A stretch of DNA of 20,691 nucleotides from Nitrospira sp. UBA2083 (lineage in GTDB: Bacteria > Nitrospirota > Nitrospiria > Nitrospirales > Nitrospiraceae), in NCBI GenBank assembly GCA_002331625.1, contig DCZN01000036.1, positions 63,675 to 84,365 of the forward strand, in the 5' to 3' direction. Below, one piece after another: positions 1-7,851 of this stretch (positions are counted from its first letter, which is position 1; every line of letters begins with the position of its first letter). The notes under the pieces were generated by a model that saw only the letters and a list, made by a program, of their open reading frames with translations, was not told the DNA's origin and did no database searches. The translations under genes were made by a program, and so were the position numbers.

Positions 1-60
1 ACAGCCTTTTTGAGCATCCTGAAACTCTGCTGTCGTTTGCTTCGAACGGAAATTTTCGGC

Positions 61-85
61 CATATTGTTGGCAACCAACAATATG
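61..85. promoter_or_regulatory. Perfect inverted repeat upstream of gspG
   Basis: An 11-bp perfect inverted repeat, CATATTGTTGG and CCAACAATATG, is separated by CAA. It lies 75 bases before the gspG start. No T-run follows, so it is a poor intrinsic terminator on the plus strand. A weak sigma70-like pair (TTGCTT at 37-42, CATATT at 61-66, 18-bp spacing) would place the repeat over the -10 box, as an operator would be. The promoter reading is inference. Around it, bases 1-130 hold no gene I can support: frame 1 is open up to a stop at 124-126, but the translation resembles nothing I recognise. Confidence 0.4.
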
Positions 86-160
86 TTCCGCCGTCTGCTA
101 AGGAGAACGTCGACAATACGAGTTAGATGAGTGGGAATGAGTCAAAATGGGGGTCTTACA

Positions 161-694
161 ATGACAGATTTGGAAACGCAGCAGCCCGCCACCCGTGTCA
201 GAGAAACGCACCCGCCGGTTCGCCTGGTCACCCGCCTGCTCCATCGGCCCGCGGCTGATGCGGCCGGCTTTACCTTCATTGAAATCATGGTCGTGGTGGC
301 CATCCTGGCCATTCTCGCCGCACTGGTGGTCCCTCGGATCATGGGGAGAACGGATGACGCGAAACGCACCGCAGCCAAAGTCCAGATTCGCAATATCGAA
401 GGGGCACTCCAGCTCTACAAACTGGATAACGGCGTCTATCCCACCACGGAACAGGGCCTCAAGGCGCTGATTGAAAAACCTTCCGTCGGGGTTGTTCCGA
501 AGAAATGGAAAATCGGCGGCTACTTGCCGAAGCTCCCGGAGGATCCCTGGGGTAATCCTTACAAGTATGTCAGCCCCGTCCAGCGAGCAGATCAGAAAAT
601 CGACTACGAAATTACCTCGCTCGGGACGGATGGCGAAGTCGGCGGCGAAGGCGTGAACGCTGACATTACCAATTGGAACCTGGACAAGGAATAA
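161..694 (+). CDS. gspG: Type II secretion system major pseudopilin GspG
   Basis: This is the major subunit of the periplasmic pseudopilus that pushes folded substrates through the T2SS secretin. From the ATG at 161 the protein has 177 residues. The prepilin-peptidase site is G36|F37 with the methylation-type Glu at +5 (FTFIE), followed by a hydrophobic helix of about 20 residues. The family signatures are present: TTEQGLKALIEKP, a KLPEDPWGNPY segment, and a C-terminal SLGTDG..GGEG..ADI..W block matching the GspG calcium site. GTG at 131 and ATG at 137 are in frame, but only 161 has a good ribosome site (GGGGG at 149-153, 7-nt spacing). The 36-residue cytoplasmic leader is much longer than the usual 6-10. 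gspH follows 7 nt later. Confidence 0.96.
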   Translation: MTDLETQQPATRVRETHPPVRLVTRLLHRPAADAAGFTFIEIMVVVAILAILAALVVPRIMGRTDDAKRTAAKVQIRNIEGALQLYKLDNGVYPTTEQGLKALIEKPSVGVVPKKWKIGGYLPKLPEDPWGNPYKYVSPVQRADQKIDYEITSLGTDGEVGGEGVNADITNWNLDKE

Positions 695-701
695 CGAGTC
701 G

Positions 702-1415
702 ATGGGCACCGGCTGCAGGGCATCGGGCATCGGACATTCGGTTCCATGGCGATGGCCGCTCTCCCCTCATGCTTTGCGCCTCGAGCCTGACGCCTTATCC
801 CTCACCCCTCATCCGGTGCACGCTTCAGCAGGCTTCACGCTCTTCGAAATGCTGATCGCCCTGTTTCTGATCGGCGGAATGCTCGCCATCGTCATCCCAC
901 GAGTCAGTTTCGAGGAAGACTTGCGTTCCACGGGACGAAAAATGGTCGGTGTGCTGCGGACCTTCCAAGGGATGGCGGCCACGGAGCAAAAACCCATCAG
1001 GCTGTACCTGGACCTGGATCAGGGAATCTACTGGATGATGGTAGTGGACGGAAAAGAAGAGCGTCTTCCGCTGGATCCTGGGTGGAAGACACCTCGGATA
1101 CTGCCTGAGTCCGTCCGGTTGACGGAAATCTCGATCGGACAGGACAAGCGCATGACGGGACGAGTAGGCGTGTCGTTTTTTACCAACGGACGGATGGAAC
1201 CCGTCACGATGTATCTCATGGACGGCAAAAACAATCTCTTGGGATTGCAAGTTGATGCCCTCACCGGGGTGATTCGGGTCAGCGACGAACGATTCGATCT
1301 TCCCCTAAACCGCATCATTCCTGACCGCGTCAAAGTCCTATTGAAAGCCAGCCCTCAGACGGGCGCGGGAGGACCGGCACGAGGGCTGACTCCGGTGAGC
1401 AGCGGCACGCCATGA
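702..1415 (+). CDS. gspH: Type II secretion system minor pseudopilin GspH
   Basis: GspH is a minor pseudopilin thought to act near the tip or in assembly of the pseudopilus. The cleavage motif is G44|FTLFE with Glu at +5, and a membrane helix runs to about residue 66. The rest is a GspH-like beta domain (LYLDLDQGIYWMMV, VSFFTNGRMEPVTMYL). The ATG at 702 has AAGGA 11 nt upstream, overlapping the gspG stop. The 44-residue leader is very long, and residues 21-37 are encoded by a 7-nt-period repeat (763-811). An alternative GTG start at 816 would give a normal 6-residue leader but has no visible ribosome site. The last four bases overlap gspI (ATGA). The choice of H among the minor pseudopilins follows from order and sequence style. 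Confidence 0.88.
   Translation: MGTGCRASGIGHSVPWRWPLSPHALRLEPDALSLTPHPVHASAGFTLFEMLIALFLIGGMLAIVIPRVSFEEDLRSTGRKMVGVLRTFQGMAATEQKPIRLYLDLDQGIYWMMVVDGKEERLPLDPGWKTPRILPESVRLTEISIGQDKRMTGRVGVSFFTNGRMEPVTMYLMDGKNNLLGLQVDALTGVIRVSDERFDLPLNRIIPDRVKVLLKASPQTGAGGPARGLTPVSSGTP
763..811 (+). repeat. CGCCTCA-type heptamer array inside gspH
   Basis: Seven consecutive 7-nt units start at 763, 770, 777, 784, 791, 798 and 805 (CCCCTCA, TGCTTTG, CGCCTCG, AGCCTGA, CGCCTTA, TCCCTCA, CCCCTCA). The consensus is roughly CGCCTCA. The array is translated as part of the GspH leader, which is removed at G44, so it should not affect the mature protein. Similar arrays occur at 9179-9219 and, within cheB, at 10584-10611. 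Confidence 0.6.
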
Positions 1416-1849
1416 CGCCAGACCCACACCGCACCACGTCCGATGAGGGCGGATTCACACTGCTGGAAGTGCTGCTGGCGATCGGCTTGCTCGCCATCGC
1501 CCTGCCGATTCTGCTCGGCCTGAGAAATTTCGACCTCGATCTCCAAGACCGGGCGTCCGAACTCACGTCGGCTACCCTCTTGGCACAGGAAAAACTCCTG
1601 GAGGTCGAACTCTCCGGGCAGTATGCCGTCGGAGAGACGGCCGGAGAGTTCTCGACCCTGCCGCTTGGGGCCCAGACATCCCTGCAAGCCGTTCCCAGGG
1701 CTGTCGGCTATCGATGGAAGCGCACCATCGCACCCACACCCCTGGAGTTGGTTCGGGAGATCCGCATCAAAGTCACGTGGCCTCGCGCGGACCGAGAGGA
1801 GCAAGTTGAGGTGAGTACCTATGTCTTTGCTGGACGCCAAACCTTCTAA
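1412..1849 (+). CDS. gspI: Type II secretion system minor pseudopilin GspI
   Basis: GspI is the minor pseudopilin that nucleates the GspI-J-K tip complex. The 145-residue protein carries the cleavage motif G14|FTLLE with Glu at +5, then a hydrophobic helix (LLAIGLLAIALPILLGL), and a small C-terminal domain with typical GspI features (LLAQEKLLEVEL, YRWKRTIAPTP, IKVTW). It starts with an ATGA overlap on gspH and overlaps the next gene by 29 nt, which indicates strict translational coupling. Length and position between H and J fit the family. A PilV-type minor pilin would look similar, but the operon makes GspI the better call. Confidence 0.92.
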   Translation: MTPDPHRTTSDEGGFTLLEVLLAIGLLAIALPILLGLRNFDLDLQDRASELTSATLLAQEKLLEVELSGQYAVGETAGEFSTLPLGAQTSLQAVPRAVGYRWKRTIAPTPLELVREIRIKVTWPRADREEQVEVSTYVFAGRQTF

Positions 1850-2450
1850 CCCTCAAGCGGGGTTCACGCTCGTCGAGGTTTTGGTCGCCGTGGCCCTGCT
1901 CGGCACCATTGCGGCGATGGTCTTTGCGTCGCTCGTCACGACGACCCAGGCGGTCGAAGCCGGGAGAGCGCACACGGAACGTGAGCAAACCGTTCGAAAG
2001 ATCCTCCGCTTAATGGCCGAAGAAGTGTCTCTGAGCAGGCGCACGATCACCTACCCCTGGATCGGCATGAATGGGACGCAAGACGGGCAGCCGGCGGACA
2101 TCCTCGCCTTCCTCGCGATGAGCCAGGAACTGAGCAACCTCAATGCCACGATCAAGGAGAGCGAAAACGTTCGAGTCGTGTATACCCGCGAACGTGATCG
2201 ATTGATTCGATTCGTTCGGAAAAATCTCTATACCCTGACGGACACCACGGAGTCGCTCGACCAAATGGAGCTGGCCGATCGCGTGCAAGCTTTTAATGTC
2301 CGGTACTACGACGATCAAAACCGGATCTGGCTCGACGAATGGCCGACCGCCAGCAAGCTGCCGAAAGCCCTGCTGATCGAAGTCACGTTTCAATATCCGG
2401 ATGAGGCACCATGGACCGTGCGGGAATGGGTGACGATCGGAACGTCATGA
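1821..2450 (+). CDS. gspJ: Type II secretion system minor pseudopilin GspJ
   Basis: GspJ is part of the pseudopilus tip complex with GspI and GspK. The 209-residue protein has cleavage motif G14|FTLVE (Glu at +5), a hydrophobic helix to about residue 35, and then a GspJ/PilW-like domain (REQTVRKILRLMAEEVSLSRRT, DRLIRFVRKNLY, VQAFNVRYYDDQNRIWLDEWP, LPKALLIEVTFQY). Its first 29 nt overlap gspI and its stop overlaps gspN as ATGA at 2447-2450. No truncation or frameshift is seen. Confidence 0.93.
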   Translation: MSLLDAKPSNPQAGFTLVEVLVAVALLGTIAAMVFASLVTTTQAVEAGRAHTEREQTVRKILRLMAEEVSLSRRTITYPWIGMNGTQDGQPADILAFLAMSQELSNLNATIKESENVRVVYTRERDRLIRFVRKNLYTLTDTTESLDQMELADRVQAFNVRYYDDQNRIWLDEWPTASKLPKALLIEVTFQYPDEAPWTVREWVTIGTS

Positions 2451-3331
2451 CGATGAAATGGCCTGAGGCATGGCGAGAAGCGGTGGCCTGGACGGTAGGC
2501 GGAGTCTGCATCTTCGTGCTGTGCTTGCTTGTCACCTTTCCCTATGACTTGCTGCAAACCCGGCTTGTCACAGAACTCAAACGAGCCACCGGCATGGACG
2601 TCCGAGTAGCCGATTGGAACATGGGACCTCCCCTCAGCCTGGAATGGCGAAACGTCAGTCTCTCGAAACCGAATATGGCCCCCATCGACGTGGCGGCGCT
2701 CCAGGCCAAACTCGGACTCTTGCAGGCATTCACGGGCTCGGTCGGTCTGGATGTGGTAGTCCAGCTGGACGAACAGACCACGCGCACAAGCCTGGCCAAG
2801 GGAACGGTTTCGTCCTCCTCCTTCTCCCTGGCCGGTCCCCTGGCGGTGAAAGGACAGCTCCAACAGATCGACCTGTCCAAGCTCATCCGTCCCTACGTGA
2901 CCCACGGAACACTGAACGGCCAGTTTGCGCATCGAGTCGACTCAAACCAATCCCCCACAGGCACGATGAACAGCGAAGGAACATGGACGGCAGAGGCGAC
3001 GGACCTGGTGATCGACCAGGTTCCGCTCGGCGGCGGACGCACCTTGTCGCTCACATTCAGCAAAGCCTCGGCTGGGCTCTCATGCCGAAACCTCGTCTGC
3101 GAGGTCACGCAGTTGAAGGGCGACGGCATCGACGGGTCCTTTGACGGACAAGGGCAGATCACCATTCAGCAGCCGACGCCGAACAGCCAACTCGCGCTGA
3201 CGGTCACGGTCATCCCGGGTCCTGGGTTTGCGTCAAAGGCCGGAACGCTTGGGCTCCCGTCGCTGCCTCCGGGAACCCCCTTGACCATAAAGATCGTGGG
3301 AACCTTGGCACAGGCACGGATCGCATTGTAA
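2447..3331 (+). CDS. gspN: Type II secretion system protein GspN
   Basis: GspN is an accessory inner-membrane T2SS protein whose exact role is poorly defined. From the ATG at 2447 it has 294 residues: a short cytoplasmic tail, one membrane segment (about residues 13-30) and a periplasmic remainder. The stretch FPYDLLQTRLVTELKRATG followed by an ADW...PPLSLEWRNVSLS region resembles the N-terminal GspN domain of Deltaproteobacteria and Nitrospirota. I prefer 2447 because it forms an ATGA overlap with the gspJ stop. An upstream ATG at 2411 would add 12 residues. A repeat element fills the gap to gspL, so the operon may be processed or partly terminated here. Confidence 0.85.
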   Translation: MTMKWPEAWREAVAWTVGGVCIFVLCLLVTFPYDLLQTRLVTELKRATGMDVRVADWNMGPPLSLEWRNVSLSKPNMAPIDVAALQAKLGLLQAFTGSVGLDVVVQLDEQTTRTSLAKGTVSSSSFSLAGPLAVKGQLQQIDLSKLIRPYVTHGTLNGQFAHRVDSNQSPTGTMNSEGTWTAEATDLVIDQVPLGGGRTLSLTFSKASAGLSCRNLVCEVTQLKGDGIDGSFDGQGQITIQQPTPNSQLALTVTVIPGPGFASKAGTLGLPSLPPGTPLTIKIVGTLAQARIAL

Positions 3332-3343
3332 AGTAGCACGGAA

Positions 3344-3424
3344 GTTTCAAGTTGCGCGTTTCACGTTTCAGGTTATTCGGAATTGAACGTTCACACTTGA
3401 AACCTGAAACTCGAAACATGAAAC
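3344..3424. repeat. GTTTC/GAAAC heptamer hairpin, copy A
   Basis: The left arm is GTTTCAA, GTTGCGC, GTTTCAC, GTTTCAG (3344-3371). The right arm has GAAAC at 3399, 3406, 3413 and 3420, exactly 7 nt apart. The arms are reverse complementary at the invariant positions, so the element can fold into a long hairpin around a central ATTCGGAAT-like loop. It fills the gap between gspN and gspL. Confidence 0.85.
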
Positions 3425-3436
3425 GAAAGTAGATTC

Positions 3437-5026
3437 ATGGCCATTGTCAACGAATGTGTCGGGCTGGATATCGGACAGACGGGGTTGAAAGCCGTCCGGT
3501 TCCGCCGCCGATTGAGCGGCCACGAAACCATCGACTACTTCCAGCACCCGCTGCCCTTTTCCCGTCCAGAAGACCTTGAGCCGGCCCGGCGCATCCACTC
3601 GCTGCGTGGATTCCTCTGGCGGCATGGGCTCTACGCCACAGACCAGCTGGTCACCGCCATTCCGTGCCAGGACCTCTTTGTCAGAACGCTCTCATTCCCT
3701 TTTAAAGATGCGGCCAAGCTCGCGCAGGTCGTTCCCTTTGAAGTCGAGAATCTCGTCCCGATGCCGCTCGAAGACCTTGCCGTCGGCAGCTTGGTCTTGC
3801 CCCCGGGGCACGTGACGGAAGGCGCACTGCGCGAGGCCAAGGGCTCCGAAGTCCTCGTCACGGCGGCACCCAGGGACAAAATCTCGGAACATCTTCAATT
3901 TTTGGCGCAAGCGGACGTTGAGCCGTCGGCGATTAATGTCGATGCCATGGCACTGTTCTCCGTCACGCAATATCTTCAGCAAGAAGGCGCCGCCGTCCCA
4001 CATGATCTGGCCATCATTGACGTGGGGGCCTCGAAGACCACCCTCTGTCTCGTGGAAGGCGGACGCCCGGTCATGCTTCGGACCATTCTCTGGGGCGGGA
4101 ACCACCTCACGCATGCCTTGGCGGTCCGGCACGCCTGCAGCTTTGCCGACGCGGAACGCCACAAACGCACCATTGCCGTCGATCAGGTGCATGGGTTGCT
4201 GGAACCCGTCTTGAAAGAGCTGCGGATCACGTTACAATCGTATCAAGGCGGTGACCGGAGTCGGTTGACGCACTGCTGGATCTGCGGCGGCGGGTCCAAG
4301 CTGCAAGAAATCGGCGAGTACATGTCTCGACAATTGGGGCTCTACCCGGTCGGGCCTCGCCAGGGATTCGGCACCGACGCGCCGAGGGCCTTCTCGATTG
4401 CGTTCGGGCTGGCTATCCACCCGAAAATCGTGCGACCACGGTGGCGATTCACCTCGTCCTCCATGGGACTCGCGCTCGACCTCAAGAGCGTCTCGGATAC
4501 CGCGTCCCCGGATGCCGCCACCGTCAAACACCAGCGTCGCCTGGCCATGATCGCCGGGCTCGTGATCGCCGTGCTGGCGCTCGCGGACTTCTCGATTCAC
4601 TTCATACTGAAAGACCAACGCGTCACGCGGTTGAGAATCGCGCTCCACAGTCAGTACGAGCGGATCTTCGGGACAGGAACCGGGGCCGCGCCCGGCGAAG
4701 AAGTCGATCAAGCCAAGTACCGCCTCAGTGTCGTCGACAAAGCACTCGGGCTAGTCGATGCCACTGACGGAAAAGCGCTCTTGACGCTCTCGACGTTCGT
4801 GAAACAACTTCCACCTGGAACGATGGTCAAAGTGCGTGAGCTGACGGTCGATGGCGCGACGATCCTCATGGAAGGAGAGACGACCTCGTTCGATGCCGTC
4901 GAGCGCATCAAGCAAACCTTCGCCTCAAGCCCCCGTTTGACGGACGTGTCCGTCACGGAAACCCGTGTCGGCGCCAGTCCAAATCAAGTCGTCTTTCGCA
5001 TTACCGTCACGGTGCAGAAACCATGA
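3437..5026 (+). CDS. gspL: Type II secretion system platform protein GspL (PilM-like ATPase fold fused to PilN-like domain)
   Basis: GspL links the cytoplasmic GspE ATPase to the inner-membrane platform. This 529-residue protein has an actin/PilM-like cytoplasmic half: phosphate-1 motif GLDIGQTGLKAVRF near residue 9, phosphate-2-like IIDVGASKTTLCLV near 192, and an adenosine-type CGGGSKLQEIGEYM near 283. It then has one membrane segment (about 369-391) and a periplasmic PilN-like domain with a coiled start. This is the domain plan of GspL. The strong PilM resemblance would otherwise suggest type IV pili, but the fused membrane part and the following gspM decide for GspL. No strong ribosome site is visible before the ATG at 3437. 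The 3' end overlaps gspM as ATGA. Confidence 0.9.
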   Translation: MAIVNECVGLDIGQTGLKAVRFRRRLSGHETIDYFQHPLPFSRPEDLEPARRIHSLRGFLWRHGLYATDQLVTAIPCQDLFVRTLSFPFKDAAKLAQVVPFEVENLVPMPLEDLAVGSLVLPPGHVTEGALREAKGSEVLVTAAPRDKISEHLQFLAQADVEPSAINVDAMALFSVTQYLQQEGAAVPHDLAIIDVGASKTTLCLVEGGRPVMLRTILWGGNHLTHALAVRHACSFADAERHKRTIAVDQVHGLLEPVLKELRITLQSYQGGDRSRLTHCWICGGGSKLQEIGEYMSRQLGLYPVGPRQGFGTDAPRAFSIAFGLAIHPKIVRPRWRFTSSSMGLALDLKSVSDTASPDAATVKHQRRLAMIAGLVIAVLALADFSIHFILKDQRVTRLRIALHSQYERIFGTGTGAAPGEEVDQAKYRLSVVDKALGLVDATDGKALLTLSTFVKQLPPGTMVKVRELTVDGATILMEGETTSFDAVERIKQTFASSPRLTDVSVTETRVGASPNQVVFRITVTVQKP

Positions 5027-5571
5027 TGCAGACCTTCCGGGAACGATGGCACCATATGTCGCAGCGCGAGCGGACGCTCGTGCTGATGGGCGGAATCGTC
5101 CTGGGGCTTAGTCTGGTCTTTGTGCTGGTCGTGGACCCGCTGTTGGACAGCCTCGATCGTCTGGAGCGTCAGGCGGTCAGAAAGCAGAAAGACCTCGCCG
5201 AATTGTCCGCCGTCGGCCAATCGTATCTGGCAAAGCGAGACCGCTTAGCCAAGATCGAAGGCCGCATGCCTGGAGCCGACAGCCATTTTTCGCTCCTGAC
5301 ATTCATGGAAGAAGCGGCCACCACCGCACAGGTGCGTGAGCGTATTACCGGCATGCAGCCGCAAGTACAGACCTTGGCACAGGGGTACCAAGAGACCGCC
5401 GTGGATCTACGCTTAGAGGGCGTCCAACTGCCGGAGTTGTTGGCCCTGCTGGTCGCAATCGATCAAGCCCCCTTCGACCTGCACGTGCGCCATCTGCAGA
5501 TCCGACCGAAATTCGATAATCCTGTCAATCTCGACGCCACCGTTCGGGTCTTGAGTTATGCGAAGAGCTGA
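5023..5571 (+). CDS. gspM: Type II secretion system platform protein GspM
   Basis: GspM is the bitopic inner-membrane partner that stabilises GspL. It is 182 residues long. A short charged cytoplasmic N terminus (FRERWHHMSQRERTL) is followed by a membrane segment at about 19-37, a coiled region (LDRLERQAVRKQKDLAEL) and a ferredoxin-like periplasmic domain (VDLRLEGVQLPELLALL, FDLHVRHLQI). Size, topology and the position right after gspL fit PulM/GspM. Its ATGATG start overlaps the gspL stop, and its end overlaps gspK by 14 nt. Confidence 0.92.
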   Translation: MMQTFRERWHHMSQRERTLVLMGGIVLGLSLVFVLVVDPLLDSLDRLERQAVRKQKDLAELSAVGQSYLAKRDRLAKIEGRMPGADSHFSLLTFMEEAATTAQVRERITGMQPQVQTLAQGYQETAVDLRLEGVQLPELLALLVAIDQAPFDLHVRHLQIRPKFDNPVNLDATVRVLSYAKS

Positions 5572-6502
5572 TGAACGCGGGGTGGCACTTCTCATCACGC
5601 TCCTGGTCCTGACCCTGCTCACCGCCCTCATTCTCGAATTTGATGCAGAAGCCCGACGTGAATACCGAGCGGCCGCGTCATTTCGTGACGAGTATAAAGC
5701 CACCATGCTGACTCGGGCCGCGGTCCAAGCGACCCGCGCGGTGCTGATGCAGGATCTCCTGCGGGAGAAAATGACCGGTCAGAAGTTCGACGGTCCGACC
5801 GATATCTGGGCCATGCCGATCCAGAATTATCCGATCGGCGACGGCTTCCTCACTGCACGAATCCAAGATGAAATGGGGAAGGTGAACCTGAACGACCTCG
5901 CGTCGACCTCGGGGGGCGAGCAGGAACAAAAAAAGAAAATCTTGCGTGTCAAACGGCTGTTTGAATTGCTCAGAATCAGTCCCACCTTGGTCGATGCCCT
6001 CATCGATTGGGTGGACCAGGATGAGGCGCCTCAGCCGGCGGGTGCCGAGAGCCTTTACTATCAATCACTGAGGCCACCTTACCGATCCGCCAACAGTCCC
6101 CTCACCGGGTTGGGAGATCTCAGACTCATCAAGGGATTTACCCCGGAGATCATTGAGCGGATCACGCCCTATATCACGGTCTTTCCGCTGGAAGGTGGTG
6201 CACCGATGAACATCAATACCGCCGATCCTCTTGTGCTTCAGACACTGGACCCAAGCGTGACACAGACTGTCGCGATGGAGATCGTTCAGGGGCGGCCCTT
6301 CAAGACGAAAGTGGAGCTCGATCGGGTGGGAAGTTTTCAAGAAATCGGCCGGACACTTAGAAACGAGTACGATATCAAGTCAGACTATTTCTCCGCGCGC
6401 TTGGGCATCACCATCAATGAAACCACCAAGAACTCCTTCGCCATTCTGAAGCGAGATGCCAGTAAAGGGGACAGTACCGTGGAGTATCTGCGGATTCTTT
6501 AA
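5558..6502 (+). CDS. gspK: Type II secretion system minor pseudopilin GspK
   Basis: GspK is the large minor pseudopilin that caps the I-J-K tip. The protein has 314 residues. The cleavage site is G8|VALLI; residue +5 is Ile, and lack of the +5 Glu is a known feature of GspK/XcpX. A hydrophobic helix (LLVLTLLTALILEF) follows, then the large alpha-helical insertion domain with the GspK markers KVNLNDL, LIDWVDQDE, YRSANSPLTGLGDLRLIKG and the helix-hairpin-helix-like MNINTADPLVLQTL. It overlaps gspM by 14 nt and ends the operon in view; a repeat hairpin lies right after the stop. K following M, not J, is unlike the classical order. Confidence 0.95.
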   Translation: MRRADERGVALLITLLVLTLLTALILEFDAEARREYRAAASFRDEYKATMLTRAAVQATRAVLMQDLLREKMTGQKFDGPTDIWAMPIQNYPIGDGFLTARIQDEMGKVNLNDLASTSGGEQEQKKKILRVKRLFELLRISPTLVDALIDWVDQDEAPQPAGAESLYYQSLRPPYRSANSPLTGLGDLRLIKGFTPEIIERITPYITVFPLEGGAPMNINTADPLVLQTLDPSVTQTVAMEIVQGRPFKTKVELDRVGSFQEIGRTLRNEYDIKSDYFSARLGITINETTKNSFAILKRDASKGDSTVEYLRIL

Positions 6503-6504
6503 GA

Positions 6505-6596
6505 GTTTCTTGTTTCAGGTTTCAGGTTTCAAGTTGCAGGTTGAGTGGGAGTTCTTCCAACGTGGAACATGAAACTCGAAACGTGAAACGTGTAAC
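6505..6596. repeat. GTTTC/GAAAC heptamer hairpin, copy B, between convergent genes
   Basis: The left arm has five units (GTTTCTT, GTTTCAG, GTTTCAG, GTTTCAA, GTTGCAG) from 6505 to 6539. The right arm has GGAAC at 6564, GAAAC at 6571, 6578 and 6585, and GTAAC at 6592, all 7 nt apart. It occupies the whole gap between the converging gspK and the receiver-kinase gene, so a bidirectional terminator or mRNA 3' end is a reasonable inference. Confidence 0.85.
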
Positions 6597-7495
6597 TACC
6601 CCAGCGGTACGGTGATCGTCACCTCGTTCCCCCGCTCGTTATAGGCCAGGCTGGGGAAAAACGATCGCGTAAGAAAAATTCCTCGCCCGTTCGCTCCCTC
6701 GAGTTCCAAGACCGCTTGAGATCGCGTCAACAGCGTCCGCCATTTGAAGCCTTTGCCCTCGTCGGTAATGCGATAGACCAGCTGGGTAGCACGCTTGTCA
6801 TGGAGCACCTGGATCGTGACCCGGCGGTCTCGAAGCCGAGCTTGTCCAAGTCGCTGCGCCAACAGCTGATCGTAGCAGCCGTCTGCCAGCGCCTCCTGCT
6901 TTTCCTGATAGAAAATCTCGAGATTCCCATGTTCAATGGCGTTGAAGAGCAATTCCTGTAATGCGCCTTGAAGATGCAGTCGTTGGATCGAAGGCAATGT
7001 TGAAGCCGTCGTCCTGATAAGCCATGAGATAATGCCCGGAATATGTGTCGGATCAGACTCCACGGTCAGCTGATATTCAGAGCGTGTGAGCCCCGGCAGA
7101 TCCAGAAGGTTCCCGGGCAGCAGATTCCGCGCACGCTGCAACGCATGCGCGAGTGCTTCTTCAGTGATGGGTTTGTGGAGGTAATCGGCGGCCCCGACGC
7201 GAAGCGCCTCGACGATCAGCGTCTCCGGCGCATTGTTCGCCATCACGATCACCGGACAGGCCTCATGCCGAGCCTTGAGCTCCTTGATCAACGCCAGGCC
7301 GGCTCCGTCCGGAAGAAAGATGTCGGTGATGACGATATCAGGAGCCGCCTGGTCGATCATGGTGAGTGCGGTCGCGGGATCAGACGCGGCGACAATTGAG
7401 AATCCCCTTCCCTGCACCTGTTGGGTAATACGAGCTTGGGTATCAGGACTGGGATCGATGACGAGCAGATGCTCAGCACTCGGGGAGGAGTTCAT
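6596..7495 (-). CDS. Receiver-HATPase protein, RsbW-like anti-sigma-factor kinase
   Basis: This is a likely serine kinase of a partner switch, phosphorylating a STAS antagonist. Residues 10-120 form a receiver domain with phospho-acceptor Asp58 and Lys108. Residues 145-299 form a GHKL ATPase of the RsbW/SpoIIAB type with N box ELLFNAIEHGN, G1 box DEGKGF and G2 box GRGI. The receiver is atypical: the acidic pair is Ile13-Asp14 and the conserved Thr/Ser is Ala86. The start at 7495 overlaps the HPt stop as ATGA. In the Pseudomonas HsbR protein, receiver, phosphatase and kinase are one chain; here the kinase is separate and has its own receiver. Direct partners are inferred from the neighbouring STAS and PP2C genes. 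Confidence 0.88.
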   Translation of the reverse strand: MNSSPSAEHLLVIDPSPDTQARITQQVQGRGFSIVAASDPATALTMIDQAAPDIVITDIFLPDGAGLALIKELKARHEACPVIVMANNAPETLIVEALRVGAADYLHKPITEEALAHALQRARNLLPGNLLDLPGLTRSEYQLTVESDPTHIPGIISWLIRTTASTLPSIQRLHLQGALQELLFNAIEHGNLEIFYQEKQEALADGCYDQLLAQRLGQARLRDRRVTIQVLHDKRATQLVYRITDEGKGFKWRTLLTRSQAVLELEGANGRGIFLTRSFFPSLAYNERGNEVTITVPLG

Positions 7496-7851
7496 GCGGC
7501 CATTCCTTTGTCGCGCACGTGACGGAGTGCGTCCAGGAGACGGTGGAATTCTCGTTCCAACGTGGTATAGAGCTGCTCCCCATGCGTGAGGTGTCCTGCC
7601 TTTGCCGATTCTTCCAATGCTTTGCAGGCATCAAGGGCGGCCGGAGCACAAAACTGCAAGATCGCGCCCTTCAACCGATGACTCGATCGCGCCACCCCTG
7701 CGGCGTTCCCGGCGTCCAGCGCCGCCCGAGTGTCCGCCAAATCCTTCGGACTATGCTCCATAAACAAATCGAGCATCATCTCGAACGTCTCCTGGTCGCG
7801 ATCGACCCGATCGAGCGCTTCATCGAGGTGAAAGATCGGTCCATCACTCAT
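7492..7851 (-). CDS. HPt (histidine phosphotransfer) protein
   Basis: This is a 119-residue single HPt domain that passes phosphoryl groups between receivers. The phospho-acceptor motif is SSHRLKGA (His about residue 60), within a four-helix pattern (DQETFEMMLDLFMEHSPKDLADTR before, LDACKALEESAKAG after). The ATG at 7851 overlaps the end of the upstream phosphatase gene by 8 nt, which indicates coupling. A TTG at 7875 would add eight residues but has no support. It is placed between a receiver-PP2C gene and a receiver-kinase gene, so those receivers are its likely partners, as HptB is to HsbR in Pseudomonas. Confidence 0.9.
   Translation of the reverse strand: MSDGPIFHLDEALDRVDRDQETFEMMLDLFMEHSPKDLADTRAALDAGNAAGVARSSHRLKGAILQFCAPAALDACKALEESAKAGHLTHGEQLYTTLEREFHRLLDALRHVRDKGMAA

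Noticed and set aside
1..126. Frame 1 open from the left edge as the tail of an upstream gene
   Set aside because: The translation does not resemble GspF or any other expected neighbour and contains the perfect palindrome; it cannot be supported.
98..730. Long open frame antisense to gspG (210 codons)
   Set aside because: It mirrors a well-supported gspG frame, resembles no family, and is typical of GC-rich antisense frames.
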